Part shown: in pieces, positions 27,483 through 35,719 of the stretch
How the letters are laid out: each line of letters opens with the position of its first letter
Position numbering within the stretch: the stretch's first letter is position 1
IMG/VR virus record: IMGVR_UViG_3300020442_004525
Span: 1 to 57,997 of that record
Reading direction: 5' to 3' (one strand)
DNA length: 57,997 bases
Source of the DNA: a virus
Made by a program: the position numbers and the translations under genes
Notes under the pieces: model-generated
Seen by the model: the letters and a program-made list of their open reading frames with translations, nothing else
Databases searched by the model: none
What the model was told of the DNA's origin: nothing

Positions 27483-28024
27483 CAGAAGGGAGCTTCATCT
27501 TGGTCTAATACGTCACCTTGATTGCTGTCTACTTCTTCTTTAGCTTTACTTTTAAAATTTGAAGCTGTCTCTTCAAAATATACGAAGAGGTACTTTTTCA
27601 TAAAAGATTTTAAGGTTTCAGTTTCCCCTGGTTCAAGTGGGATTCTAAAAGTTTGATTTCCATTCCTTGTTAAAACCATTCCAAATGCGGGTATGGTGTT
27701 ACCCTGCTTAGTTTGCTTGTCCCACGGTGTGAATTTAATTGATGTACTATTATCGTTAAAAGTATGATAAGAGCTGTATTCATACCTATGGTTGAATGCG
27801 GAAATAATTGAGCCAATCTCCCATTCGTTGAATTTAACATTAATATTCTTTTCTGGGTTATCTTTATTCTGGGAAAAGCTAGCTTTCTTAGTTTTGTCAT
27901 TCCAGCTATGTTGTTGAATGGCGCTAACATAAAACGAAGGAGTTCCATTTGGTGATTTTCCTACGCTAAAATTGCAAGCACAACCAGAATTTTTACTATT
28001 TGGTTTGTATAGACTTAGATTCAT
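27482..28024 (-). CDS. Putative single-stranded DNA-binding protein with SSB-type acidic tip
   Basis: 180 residues. The C-terminus is acidic and ends in DQDEAPF. That closely resembles the SSB tail tip (D-D-x-I/V-P-F) that recruits partner proteins, and a second, classical SSB in this window ends in DEVPF. The body has no typical OB-fold SSB motif. It contains a KFNEWEIGSIISAF segment, then SSYHTFNDNSTSIKFTPW and a Glu-rich helix, which recalls the compact PC4/whirly-type ssDNA-binding proteins of phages. It is the first gene behind a consensus sigma70 promoter and heads an operon ending in a possible annealing protein. The role is inferred from the tail and position; the fold is uncertain. 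Confidence 0.5.
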   Translation of the reverse strand: MNLSLYKPNSKNSGCACNFSVGKSPNGTPSFYVSAIQQHSWNDKTKKASFSQNKDNPEKNINVKFNEWEIGSIISAFNHRYEYSSYHTFNDNSTSIKFTPWDKQTKQGNTIPAFGMVLTRNGNQTFRIPLEPGETETLKSFMKKYLFVYFEETASNFKSKAKEEVDSNQGDVLDQDEAPF

Positions 28025-28033
28025 AATTTAATT

Positions 28034-28069
28034 GCTTTAAATTATAGCAAAATAATATCTTTATGTCAA
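28034..28069 (-). promoter_or_regulatory. Consensus sigma70 promoter for the SSB-like/glycosyltransferase operon
   Basis: Reading leftward: TTGACA (28069-28064), a 17-base spacer, then TATAAT (28046-28041). Both boxes are perfect. The expected start of transcription is near 28034, only about 10 bases before the ATG at 28024, and the leader has no Shine-Dalgarno. Confidence 0.85.
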
Positions 28070-28073
28070 GTAA

Positions 28074-30557
28074 TTATTGACAGCTTTCACAAACCTCTCC
28101 ATTTTTCATGGCTTCAATGCTACAAGCTGAAGGTTCGCTAGTTGCTGTTGAGGAGGTTTCGCTTGTGACAGATTTTTCAACTTTTGTTGCTGCCTGATTC
28201 CTTAAATAGTAAGTTGTCTTTAGTCCGTGTTCCCAGCAGCTCATGTAGATATCGTTGAGGTATTTTAGGGAAGACGTACTATTGTAGAGGTTAAAACTTA
28301 CCGCTTGGTCTATCCATTTTTGCCTTACTGCGTTACATTCTATTAGCTTGAACATATCCCTGTCGAAAGCGGTCTTGTACTTTTCTTTAAGATCGTCTGG
28401 AATATTTCCATTAAGAAATTTTAAGTCTCCATCGGCTTGCTTAACTAAACCTGCGATTTCACTATTCCACAAACCTCTCTCTTTCATATCGTTTACGAAA
28501 TGAGGGTTTGTAATGAAGAAGTTTCCGCTTTTATTTTCGTAAACAAAAAGAACTGAGAAGTTGGGCTCTATGCTCTGTTCTATCCCGTTGATATAGCCTA
28601 TTGTTGCTGTTGGAGCTATTGCCATAACATTAGAATTTCTCATTCCGTGTTCTTGAACGTGCATTCTTACTTCTTTCCATTCGTCAAGAGTTTGCCCTTT
28701 GCCTGTTAATGGTTTGCCTGTAACAGACTGTTTAGGGACTTTTTGAACCCCTCTATAAACCATTAAGTTATTATAGGAATCGATTGGAAAGACCCCTTTG
28801 CTCCATAATGAACCTTCATAGGTTTTGTATGCGCCTTTTTCCTTGGCTAGTATAGAACTTGCGTATATCGCCTGCATGGAATAGAACTCAAATAGTTTAT
28901 CGTTGAATTCTACAGCTTCATCACTATCTATATTTATGTTTAGCTTATGCAGGACGTCATGAAGTGCCATCATGCCTAGACCTATAGGCCTGTGTTGCAT
29001 ATTGCTGTTTCTGGCTTCCGGTGTTGGATAAAAATTTAAATCGACTACGCTATCTAGCGCTCTAATCGCTGTATGAATTGTTGTTTTAAGCTTATCATAA
29101 TCAATACCCCCATCTTCTTTTAAATGGTTTAGTAGATTGATTGAGCCTAGATTGCATACCGCTGTTTCTCCAATCTCGGTTTTTTCACCCTTGTCGTATT
29201 TAGAGGCTTTTGTATGAAGTGTAATCTCGGTGCAGAGGTTACTACTGTGTACCACTCCTTCATGTTGATTGGTATACCTGATATTACAGGGGTCTTTAAA
29301 CGTGTTCCATGGATGAGAGGTTTCAAAGAGAACCTTGAGCATTTTTTTCCACAGTTCTTTGGCTGGAGTTTTTCTAAAGTTTTTAATTTCGCCGTATTCT
29401 GCGGCACGGCATGCATCTTCATACCTATCATCAAATTCTTTACCAAAGAAATCATGTAAGGTTCTTCCGTCTTCGTAGGTCATTTCAGAGGGATCGAAAA
29501 AGTACCAGTCTTCTTCGTTCTTGACCCTCCTCATGAATTCATCGGGAATCCATGCCGCCGTATTCATGTCGTGGCACCTTAATCTATCGTCTCCTGTATT
29601 TCTCCTGAGATTAAGAAAGTCTTCAAAGTCTAAATGCCAAGGTTCTAGGTATGCGCAGCCTGCTCCAGGCCTCTTTCCTCCTTGATTAACTGCAACTAGT
29701 AAATCGTTATATATTTTTAACCACGGGACTAAACCGCTAGATATTCCATTCGTGCCTTTAATGTGGGAACCTGTAGACCTGAAGGGTGTAACATCTAGGC
29801 CTAAGCCTCCCGCATACTTACTCTTTCTTGCTTCTTGCCAAGCTCCATCGAAAATACCGTCGATGCTATCATCAAAAGTATTTAAATAGCAAGAGCTTAA
29901 TTGAGATCTAACTGTACCACTATTAAAGAGGGTGGGGGTAGATGATGTATAAAGGAATTGACTGAACATGTCGTAATATTTAATCGCCCACTCCTCTTTG
30001 TTTTCTTCGTTTAAGGCCAAGCCCATGGCAACCCTCATCCAAAAACTCTGAGGAGCTTCCATGATTTTCCCGTCCTCTCTTATAAAATACCTATCTGTTA
30101 GAATCTGAATCCCTAGATATTTAAAGGATAGATCCCTTCTGATTTTTAAAGCTTCTGAAAGTTTCTTTAGGTCATACTCTAGCATTCTTTCGTTTAGCTT
30201 TCCTGATTTAACAAGTTTCTTTACGCCTTGTACGAAGCTCTTTCTGTACTGGAGTTTAAAAATATCTGAATCCACTCCTTCTCTAAATACTTCCTTATAT
30301 AGTGAGTTTAGTAGTAGTCTTGCTGCAGCGAAGGAGTAGTTTGGTTCTTTTTCTATTTTTTGCCTCGCTGAAAATACTAAAGCGCTATCAATTTCTTGGG
30401 TAGTAATTTTGTTAAAAAGACCTATCTGTGCATCTAGTATAACCTCGCTGGCTGAAACACCATCTAGTTCTTCGCATGCTCTTTCTGCACATTTGTTTAT
30501 TTTTTCTACTTTGAAATCTTCTAGTCTTCCGTTTCGTTTCTTTACTTGAATATTCAT
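28074..30557 (-). CDS. nrdA: Class I ribonucleoside-diphosphate reductase, alpha subunit
   Basis: 827 residues. It reduces ribonucleoside diphosphates to deoxy forms for phage DNA synthesis. An N-terminal ATP-cone (residues about 1-95) is present. Catalytic residues are in place: Cys223 (LSSCYL), the active-site trio N440-L-C442-T-E444 (SSNLCTEI), Cys468 (AVCNLGSIN), and the radical-transfer tyrosines Y783-Y784 (TTYYL). The C-terminus ends in a Cys-rich tail (CESCQ) that would accept electrons from thioredoxin or glutaredoxin. It is slightly longer than E. coli NrdA (761 residues), with no intein seen. The beta subunit nrdB is not in this window, so either it lies elsewhere in the phage or the host supplies it. 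Confidence 0.95.
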   Translation of the reverse strand: MNIQVKKRNGRLEDFKVEKINKCAERACEELDGVSASEVILDAQIGLFNKITTQEIDSALVFSARQKIEKEPNYSFAAARLLLNSLYKEVFREGVDSDIFKLQYRKSFVQGVKKLVKSGKLNERMLEYDLKKLSEALKIRRDLSFKYLGIQILTDRYFIREDGKIMEAPQSFWMRVAMGLALNEENKEEWAIKYYDMFSQFLYTSSTPTLFNSGTVRSQLSSCYLNTFDDSIDGIFDGAWQEARKSKYAGGLGLDVTPFRSTGSHIKGTNGISSGLVPWLKIYNDLLVAVNQGGKRPGAGCAYLEPWHLDFEDFLNLRRNTGDDRLRCHDMNTAAWIPDEFMRRVKNEEDWYFFDPSEMTYEDGRTLHDFFGKEFDDRYEDACRAAEYGEIKNFRKTPAKELWKKMLKVLFETSHPWNTFKDPCNIRYTNQHEGVVHSSNLCTEITLHTKASKYDKGEKTEIGETAVCNLGSINLLNHLKEDGGIDYDKLKTTIHTAIRALDSVVDLNFYPTPEARNSNMQHRPIGLGMMALHDVLHKLNINIDSDEAVEFNDKLFEFYSMQAIYASSILAKEKGAYKTYEGSLWSKGVFPIDSYNNLMVYRGVQKVPKQSVTGKPLTGKGQTLDEWKEVRMHVQEHGMRNSNVMAIAPTATIGYINGIEQSIEPNFSVLFVYENKSGNFFITNPHFVNDMKERGLWNSEIAGLVKQADGDLKFLNGNIPDDLKEKYKTAFDRDMFKLIECNAVRQKWIDQAVSFNLYNSTSSLKYLNDIYMSCWEHGLKTTYYLRNQAATKVEKSVTSETSSTATSEPSACSIEAMKNGEVCESCQ

Positions 30558-30565
30558 TTAATGAT

Positions 30566-30601
30566 TGGTTTTATAATAACACTTATTGAATTTAATTGCA
30601 A
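30566..30601 (-). promoter_or_regulatory. Probable nrdA promoter
   Basis: Reading leftward: TTGCAA (30601-30596), a 17-base spacer, then TATTAT (30578-30573). The expected start lies near 30566, about 9 bases before the nrdA ATG. No Shine-Dalgarno is present in between. The -35 box matches only 4 of 6 positions. Confidence 0.5.
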
Positions 30602-30624
30602 TAAAAAACATAAGATGTTAATAA

Positions 30625-31473
30625 TTAAATTTGATTTATGTTCTGCAGCCACCCTGACTCTTGGGATCTGAGTGGTCTGTATCTTCTGTAGCTACATGTC
30701 CAGGTTATTTCGCCCAGTCTGATGATGGGAATAATTCTAAAATTCCTTTTCATCATTTCTTTAGATTTGTGTGTTTTTGAAAGATCTTCACCCTTGTTTT
30801 TTAGGAAAGCTCTGCATATTAATTGCTCTGGAAATTTTACCCCATCTGCAAATGGAGTGTTGCACATATATACTGCCGTTTGGAATGCTCTTAGCATCGT
30901 GCAAGTGGGTGCGCCAATAATGTGGTCTGATATATGAAACTTCTCCTCCTGGTCTTTTCTGAAGAAAATGTCTGAGGTGAAAATCTTGCCATACTCTTTG
31001 AACATTTCCCTTGCGAAAACCTCTAGTTGTGAGTAGATTTCATCTGATCTTACCTTGATCGACATGTTTCCAGTCGCAGCTTCTAGCCCGTTTCTTGTTG
31101 TGAAATTTTGAAAAATCCATGGTGAGGCACCCCTGCTGCCTAATCTTTTTTCATAACGAGGTAGGTCTTCGTATTTATTTAATACTAGAGTGATTGATGG
31201 ATCATCTATTAGGTCTTTAATTATTTCCAAATTGTCATTATCCCAACATGATATAACTAAGTTTCCTAGCATTTTATCTTCTGTCAGTGGGTTTCCTTCT
31301 AATTTTTTTGATAAATATTGCCTGCTTTTAATTAATTTTAAATAAATTGGTATGGACTCCCTCATTCTTTCGTTAATTGGCCCCTGTATAATTATTGAAA
31401 GAGAGTTCTCTAGTGCTTCCATTTTGGGGAGCATTCTTTTTAAGTAAGAAAGATACCAATCATCCATGTTCAT
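30625..31473 (-). CDS. WavE-like surface polysaccharide (LPS) biosynthesis protein
   Basis: 282 residues from the ATG at 31473. The frame extends to a TTG at 31503, but the ATG sits in an ATGA overlap with the upstream stop. Family features of WavE-type LPS proteins are visible: an early SIIIQGPI, an LVISCWDND segment, then SIKVRSDEIY and KFPEQLICRAFLK. WavE proteins are putative glycosyltransferases of the LPS core in Vibrio and relatives. This gene ends the surface-sugar operon that starts with the winged-helix gene. The donor and acceptor cannot be told from the sequence. Confidence 0.65.
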   Translation of the reverse strand: MNMDDWYLSYLKRMLPKMEALENSLSIIIQGPINERMRESIPIYLKLIKSRQYLSKKLEGNPLTEDKMLGNLVISCWDNDNLEIIKDLIDDPSITLVLNKYEDLPRYEKRLGSRGASPWIFQNFTTRNGLEAATGNMSIKVRSDEIYSQLEVFAREMFKEYGKIFTSDIFFRKDQEEKFHISDHIIGAPTCTMLRAFQTAVYMCNTPFADGVKFPEQLICRAFLKNKGEDLSKTHKSKEMMKRNFRIIPIIRLGEITWTCSYRRYRPLRSQESGWLQNINQI

Positions 31474-31892
31474 GATAGATAGTCCGAGCAAACCCCGAAA
31501 CAATTCTGGTACTTTGCGTATTTAGAGTTGTTGCATACTATTATAGATTTCTCGCACACTTTTCTGTGCGGATATGTCCAGATAAACCCTTTTGAGGTTA
31601 ACGTGTACGCATCGTTCTCGTGCCAAAAGACATTGAGTTGATGCATTGATGATAGTAATTCAAGTGATTCTATGTTTTTACAATGAATCCAAAGACTGTC
31701 TCTATATTCTAATAGGAAATCTAGATCTATGTCGTACTGCGCTTGGTCATGCCCTGAGTAAAATCCATCGTGAAACCAAACGTCGATTTCTGCATCAAAG
31801 CCTTTGTTGATTGCATGTACGATGTGATTCGGATTGTTTTCATTTTCTGGATCTTTTCCCGAGGTATTGCCTCTATGCGCTATTAGTTTCAT
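31470..31892 (-). CDS. Short glycerophosphodiesterase-like (GDPD/PI-PLC fold) protein
   Basis: 140 residues. The start MKLIAHRGN, followed by ENNPNHIVHAINKGFDAEIDVW and a later GHDQAQY, matches the GDPD pattern: His-Arg-Gly loop, Glu/Asp metal site and a second catalytic His. Classical GDPD enzymes have about 250 residues, so this is a compact form like those found beside sugar-nucleotide genes in capsule and LPS loci. It overlaps the preceding HAD-nucleotidyltransferase gene by 20 bases and is coupled by ATGA to the WavE-like gene. It could trim or release a phospho-sugar or phosphoglycerol group; this is inference. Confidence 0.6.
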   Translation of the reverse strand: MKLIAHRGNTSGKDPENENNPNHIVHAINKGFDAEIDVWFHDGFYSGHDQAQYDIDLDFLLEYRDSLWIHCKNIESLELLSSMHQLNVFWHENDAYTLTSKGFIWTYPHRKVCEKSIIVCNNSKYAKYQNCFGVCSDYLS

Positions 31893-33258
31893 AATTATTT
31901 ATGAAAAAACTTAAATCCTCAGGAGTTCCCAAGCCCCACATTGAGTCTTTTGGTATTCCGAAAATTTTAATTTTCTCTCCATTTAATATACACTCATTAT
32001 ATACTGGGCAAACGTAAAATTCGTTATTGGTTCTGATATTTTTCTCGATCATTTGCTCCGCAGCTCTGACGTAATTCTCTCCGTGCTTGAAATAATAAAC
32101 CCCCACAGTTGCATGGTTGCTTATGGGTTTTTTCTCTGCGACCTCTTGAACGAACCCATCTTCATCGAGTTTTGCGTATGACCATTTCGGGTGAGAGGAT
32201 TCAAATGTAAGTATACCCCCATCCGTTTCATCTCCTATCATTGAGTACATGAATTGATTACTATCCCAATCTAGAAATTGGTCTGAGTTGGCTATGAGTA
32301 GTGGTTCTTTATTGTTTATAAAACTTTTCGCTAGTAAGGTTGTGCATGCCGCACCTTCTGTTAAGCCTTCTACTTGTATGATTTTGCAGTTTGGGGCTAT
32401 TAGATTTAGGGTATGCTGTAGTGCGTATTTTTCGTAGTGGGATTTCTGTACTATGAATATGTAGTTTGCGTTGATATTTAAACTCTCTACTACGGCTTGT
32501 ATCATCGGCTTTCCTTTTACGTCGATGAGTGGCTTGGGAAAAGTGTAACCCGCCTGCTCGAATCTACTGCCCGCTCCAGCCATTGGTATTAGTACGTTCA
32601 TGCTCCCGCCTTCCCATTTTGTTTTTTCATAAGGTTTGTCTTCGATTTTGTTTATATAATTCATAATTTTATTAAAAGTTAAATCATCAGGATTTTTAAT
32701 GGCTCCTAAGTGGGCTCCAGAATTTAGCACCGCTTCCCTTCCTGTGTTGGAGTCTTCTAATATTAACGTGTGCCTTGAGGGAATACCTGACTGAGTCATG
32801 ATCTTATAATACATTTCAGGGTTAGGTTTAGATCTTAATACGTCTTGATTTGATACTATATGGTCAAAGAAATGCAATATTTTTTTATTATGTAATGATG
32901 TTATTATACTATCTCTTACTGAGTTTGATGCTACTGATAATTTAAAATTTTGATCTTTTAATTTTTGTAGTATTAAGGATAATCTTCTATCCTCTACATA
33001 ATTATTCATTAAGTTTAATGTTATTTCTTGTTTTCTTGCCCAGACTTGGTTGTACATGTCTTTTGGTAGACCTTTGTTTTTGGTTAGTAATTCTAATTTT
33101 TTTGTCGTTGGTAGTCCATCGTAAGTTGATAGATGTTCCTCTTTGGTTATTGCGAAATCTGGGCATATTTCCCTGAGTGCGGCGTCAAATGATTTAAAGT
33201 GTAACTCTCTAGAGTCTATGAGCACACCATCTAGATCGAATATAATTTGTTTTATCAT
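31873..33258 (-). CDS. HAD phosphatase fused to a sugar-phosphate nucleotidyltransferase
   Basis: 461 residues. Residues 1-205 are a HAD-superfamily hydrolase of the phosphoglucomutase/phosphatase type: FDLDGVLIDS with Asp8 and Asp10, then SVASNSVRDS, SKPNPEMY and LILEDSNTG. Residues 220-455 are a nucleotidyltransferase of the sugar-1-phosphate type: LIPMAGAGSRF, then FPKPLIDVKGKPMI, IANSDQF and EFYVCPVYNECI. Together they could make an NDP-sugar donor for the neighbouring transferases. Met220 has a ribosome-site-like GGAAGGCGGGAG just before it (ATG at 32601), so a separate nucleotidyltransferase may also be made. The start is coupled by ATGA to the preceding glycosyltransferase gene. Confidence 0.8.
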   Translation of the reverse strand: MIKQIIFDLDGVLIDSRELHFKSFDAALREICPDFAITKEEHLSTYDGLPTTKKLELLTKNKGLPKDMYNQVWARKQEITLNLMNNYVEDRRLSLILQKLKDQNFKLSVASNSVRDSIITSLHNKKILHFFDHIVSNQDVLRSKPNPEMYYKIMTQSGIPSRHTLILEDSNTGREAVLNSGAHLGAIKNPDDLTFNKIMNYINKIEDKPYEKTKWEGGSMNVLIPMAGAGSRFEQAGYTFPKPLIDVKGKPMIQAVVESLNINANYIFIVQKSHYEKYALQHTLNLIAPNCKIIQVEGLTEGAACTTLLAKSFINNKEPLLIANSDQFLDWDSNQFMYSMIGDETDGGILTFESSHPKWSYAKLDEDGFVQEVAEKKPISNHATVGVYYFKHGENYVRAAEQMIEKNIRTNNEFYVCPVYNECILNGEKIKIFGIPKDSMWGLGTPEDLSFFINNYETNSA

Positions 33259-33998
33259 TTTATAAGTTTTAATAATATATTATTAAAAGAAGAGGATCCT
33301 GTCAACTGTTTGTATTTACATTGCTGAATATTTAGACATATTGTTAATACTGATTCTGGAACTTTAATCATGTATTCTGGGTAACCTTCATTCCATAGCA
33401 TCTGGATTGCTGTAGAAATACTGAATATACTGTTCATATATTTATTCATTTGATCTGGGTGTCCTATCGCAATTTGATCATTAATTTGATTAGGTAAAGA
33501 TGCTTTATCATAGACGAAGCTGAATGCGAATTCTTTCTTTAACTCTTCTTCATGATTATATATATTTGTGCTTTCGAATAGTGGTAGTCTTATATGTTTG
33601 TTTTTTGCGCAATCTTTTAATTCATGTACTTTTATTTGTTCAAGAACCTGTATGTCAGGCCTTAATCTAATTACTAAATCATATTCTTTTTTCTTGAAGG
33701 TCATATGATCCTGTATCATTGTGTTTAGAATTTTAAGTCCTGCTGCCATAGGTATCAAGCCTGCGCCAGGCTCGCATGGTAGTTTGTCTGTAGGCCCTAA
33801 AAAATCCATGGTTTCTTCAAAGTTTAAAATCTTCCTCTTAACAGGATTGTAGACGTTGCAGAAGTCATATGAGGGTTGGTCATCCCAGGTGGTTACGAAT
33901 ATATCTGGCTTCAGTGGCCACACGATATTCTCTAAGATTGACTCCCAGCAATCTTCCCATCGGCCTAATTTGCCACTAAAGCAAAGCGCGACCTTTAT
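33255..33998 (-). CDS. Glycosyltransferase-like surface-sugar protein, probable AUA start
   Basis: 247 residues if translation starts at the ATA at 33998. Reading from there gives IKVALCFSGKLGRW, then PDIFVTTWDD and YDLVIRLRPDIQV. This matches the family of sugar-transfer proteins that begin KVALCFSG and continue with a D-x-F-x-x-T-W-D motif. In this frame a stop lies at 34076-34074, and no ATG, GTG or TTG occurs before the GTG at 33923, which would remove the conserved N-terminus. A perfect AAGGAGG lies 8 bases upstream of the ATA. The ATA overlaps the TAA stop of the upstream gene (ATAA), in the same way as the ATGA overlaps of its neighbours. The acceptor is unknown. Confidence 0.65.
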   Translation of the reverse strand: MKVALCFSGKLGRWEDCWESILENIVWPLKPDIFVTTWDDQPSYDFCNVYNPVKRKILNFEETMDFLGPTDKLPCEPGAGLIPMAAGLKILNTMIQDHMTFKKKEYDLVIRLRPDIQVLEQIKVHELKDCAKNKHIRLPLFESTNIYNHEEELKKEFAFSFVYDKASLPNQINDQIAIGHPDQMNKYMNSIFSISTAIQMLWNEGYPEYMIKVPESVLTICLNIQQCKYKQLTGSSSFNNILLKLIK

Positions 33999-34918
33999 TT
34001 TTCGACCCTCCTTATAACATGCCTGTCTAAATTTTTGCCTTCTAAGTTCGGATTTAAGAAAAAGTTGTTTGATTTAATTAGGTTCATGAGTGCCTCCACC
34101 ATTTTTTCGGCATCATACTCTAGAGGGTAATATAGTTGCGGAAATGTTAGCCACCTAGTTTGGAATGCTAGAGGGCATATGTGTGGGTCTTTACATTCTT
34201 TGGCCCAGGAAAGCGTTGGTATGTTGAACATGTAACCAAAGTACTTTATTCCGGAATCTATAGCAAGTAAACCCGAGCTTGATTTTATCATTGATATGAT
34301 TGTTGGTAGACTGTCTGACACTATCTCTACGTGCCCCTGTTCTTCTATGTTGTCCCTTATGAAGTCTTCGGTTGAAGGTGTTGATAGGATTTTTATGTCA
34401 AACAAAGGCGGTATGTTAGATATGATTTTGTTTATATAGCTTTTGCTCATTCTGTGGTTGTTGCCCATGTTATCTGAAGCTAGATGTAGGACAACATAGG
34501 AGTTGTTTGCATTGTAAGGCAGTATTTTTAAGCTTGGTTTCGGGAAGTGGTAAAAGTAGTTTTGCCAGTGGAAATCGTAGTATATCCATTCCATCCAGTC
34601 TAGGTGGAGATTGTAGAACTTATCGTAATTTAACATTTGAGCTTTTTGCTCGGGGTCTGTGTTGTTGATGTGTGCTGCAAAATTTTCTGAACCAAATTGT
34701 GAGGAGATTCTGTATTCGTCCGATTGTCTTTTGAGTAAAGTTCGACTAGAGTAAAAATCATACAGGCTAAGTAGAGTATCTGACTGGAGGCTTTTGCCTC
34801 CTGTGTCTGAAAATAAATGTATTTCTGCTCCAGGGTACTTATCTAGTATAGCAGGAACGAATCTATTGGCTAGAAGATGGTCTCCTAGTCCTCCTTCCAT
34901 TCTTACTGAAATTTTCAT
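33995..34918 (-). CDS. GT9-like (heptosyltransferase-type) glycosyltransferase
   Basis: 307 residues. The N-terminus has the GT9 glycine loop (GGLGDHLLANRFVPAILDKYP). The C-terminal half has the acceptor/donor features SYVVLHLASDNMG, SSSGLLAIDSGIKYFGYMF and IPTLSW. GT9 enzymes move ADP-heptose or related sugars onto LPS core or other acceptors. Here the loop is GGLGD, as in many phage and environmental relatives. The start is coupled (ATGA) to the winged-helix gene, and its stop overlaps the AUA start of the next gene. The assignment to GT9 is good; the sugar is unknown. Confidence 0.65.
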   Translation of the reverse strand: MKISVRMEGGLGDHLLANRFVPAILDKYPGAEIHLFSDTGGKSLQSDTLLSLYDFYSSRTLLKRQSDEYRISSQFGSENFAAHINNTDPEQKAQMLNYDKFYNLHLDWMEWIYYDFHWQNYFYHFPKPSLKILPYNANNSYVVLHLASDNMGNNHRMSKSYINKIISNIPPLFDIKILSTPSTEDFIRDNIEEQGHVEIVSDSLPTIISMIKSSSGLLAIDSGIKYFGYMFNIPTLSWAKECKDPHICPLAFQTRWLTFPQLYYPLEYDAEKMVEALMNLIKSNNFFLNPNLEGKNLDRHVIRRVEK

Positions 34919-35232
34919 TGAGCGTGAACCCCCCTTATAAATACGTTATTTTTATCTTTTACAAAAGTTAATAACTCGGTTGATGTTGCTCCATTGAGCT
35001 GGCATCGATTTATGTGTCCATTTTCGGATAATCTCTTGAGGCTATCCGATATCCTACTTAAAGATATATTCCCCAAGTCCTTGCACATCTTAACCCTGTT
35101 TATGTAAACGGGTTTACCATGCGCAGCCTTGCTACATAAGTACATGTATATCATGATATCTGAGGGTATCATCCTCTTCGAGATCGTGTCGTTGAAAATT
35201 TCACTAGGTATAGATATGAATTTTTGTCGCAT
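34915..35232 (-). CDS. Small winged-helix DNA-binding protein, possible operon regulator
   Basis: 105 residues. Residues about 20-75 read as a winged helix-turn-helix: helix MIPSDIMIYMYLCSKAA, then VYINRVKMCKDLG, a recognition-helix-like SLSRISDSLKRLSENG, and a wing. This is the pattern of small phage regulators and of replication-initiator N-terminal domains. It is the first gene of the leftward surface-sugar operon and lies next to the divergent control region with an imperfect palindrome, so self-regulation is plausible. The predicted promoter puts the transcript start at or beside its ATG. Confidence 0.5.
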   Translation of the reverse strand: MRQKFISIPSEIFNDTISKRMIPSDIMIYMYLCSKAAHGKPVYINRVKMCKDLGNISLSRISDSLKRLSENGHINRCQLNGATSTELLTFVKDKNNVFIRGVHAQ

Positions 35233-35239
35233 GTTTGAT

Positions 35240-35268
35240 ATATTATTAAAAATTTAAATATAAGTCAA
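35240..35268 (-). promoter_or_regulatory. Leftward promoter for the winged-helix/surface-sugar operon
   Basis: Reading leftward: TTGACT (35268-35263), a 17-base spacer, then TAATAT (35245-35240). Only 7 bases separate the -10 box from the ATG at 35232, so the mRNA would begin at or next to the start codon. No Shine-Dalgarno is present. Confidence 0.6.
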
Positions 35269-35274
35269 GATTGT

Positions 35275-35300
35275 TTTTTCACACGAGGGTGTTTGAAAAA
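35275..35300. promoter_or_regulatory. Imperfect palindrome, operator candidate
   Basis: TTTTTCACAC (35275-35284) is mirrored by GTGTTTGAAAAA (35289-35300), with two extra bases in the right arm and a 4-base centre. It lies directly upstream of the leftward -35 box, a usual place for an operator or activator site. The winged-helix protein encoded next door is the natural candidate to bind it. Confidence 0.4.
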
Positions 35301-35369
35301 TCCTTCATCTATTAATTTACATAAATATTATATATTATACTTAGGTATATATTACTGGATATAACTTTC

Positions 35370-35398
35370 TTGACATCTAGTTGTTGTTATGATATTCT
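35370..35398 (+). promoter_or_regulatory. Rightward promoter for the dNMP kinase/sigma/SSB operon
   Basis: TTGACA (35370-35375), a 17-base spacer, then TATTCT (35393-35398). The -35 is perfect; the -10 matches 4 of 6. The ATG at 35408 follows 9 bases later, giving a leader of about 0-3 bases and no room for a ribosome site. Confidence 0.6.
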
Positions 35399-35407
35399 TA
35401 TAACTTA

Positions 35408-35719
35408 ATGAAAATCATAAAAAGCCAAACATCGTCATCAGTATTTTACTACATCAGTTCGGGTAACTGGAGTTCTGTGGTATCTGCTAGATCCAGGAAG
35501 GATGCCCTAAGGCAGTTATTTAATGATATTATTAAAAATCCTGGAAGATACGGTCCAATAGGTACTGTTATAGTATTAATGGATATTGATGAAGCTATGA
35601 AAGACTTAACGCTGGAAAGCGCTCTTAAATTTATCTCAACAGAGGAAGCTCTTGAGATGGTGGGGGATCCAGATATAAGCGAATCTATTTTAGGGGAGGG
35701 TGATCCAGGTGAATTTTAA
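35408..35719 (+). CDS. Small protein of unknown function, first gene of rightward operon
   Basis: 103 residues, no family recognised. The first half (MKIIKSQTSSSVFYYISSGNWSSVVSARSRKDAL) looks like a small beta-sheet followed by a helix, similar to short phage proteins that pair a YYI-x-SG sheet with an AxxRKDALRQ helix. The second half is acidic with two predicted helices and ends in GEGDPGEF. It is the promoter-proximal gene, probably translated from a leaderless mRNA, and overlaps the dNMP kinase gene by about 11 bases. Confidence 0.7.
   Translation: MKIIKSQTSSSVFYYISSGNWSSVVSARSRKDALRQLFNDIIKNPGRYGPIGTVIVLMDIDEAMKDLTLESALKFISTEEALEMVGDPDISESILGEGDPGEF

Larger units (their letters stand above)
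35233..35407. promoter_or_regulatory. Divergent control region between leftward and rightward operons
   Basis: This 175-base AT-rich gap is the only sizeable non-coding stretch between two divergent operons. It holds a leftward promoter, a rightward promoter and an imperfect palindrome (each listed separately). The middle (35301-35369) is very AT-rich, with TATATATTA runs, and could melt easily. It also sits where base-composition skew appears to switch sign (see findings). No ribosome site is seen at either end. Confidence 0.7.

Noticed and set aside
33255-33923. GTG at 33,923 as the start of the glycosyltransferase-like gene
   Set aside because: It would cut off the conserved KVALCFSG start, and there is no ribosome site before it, while a perfect one precedes the ATA at 33,998.
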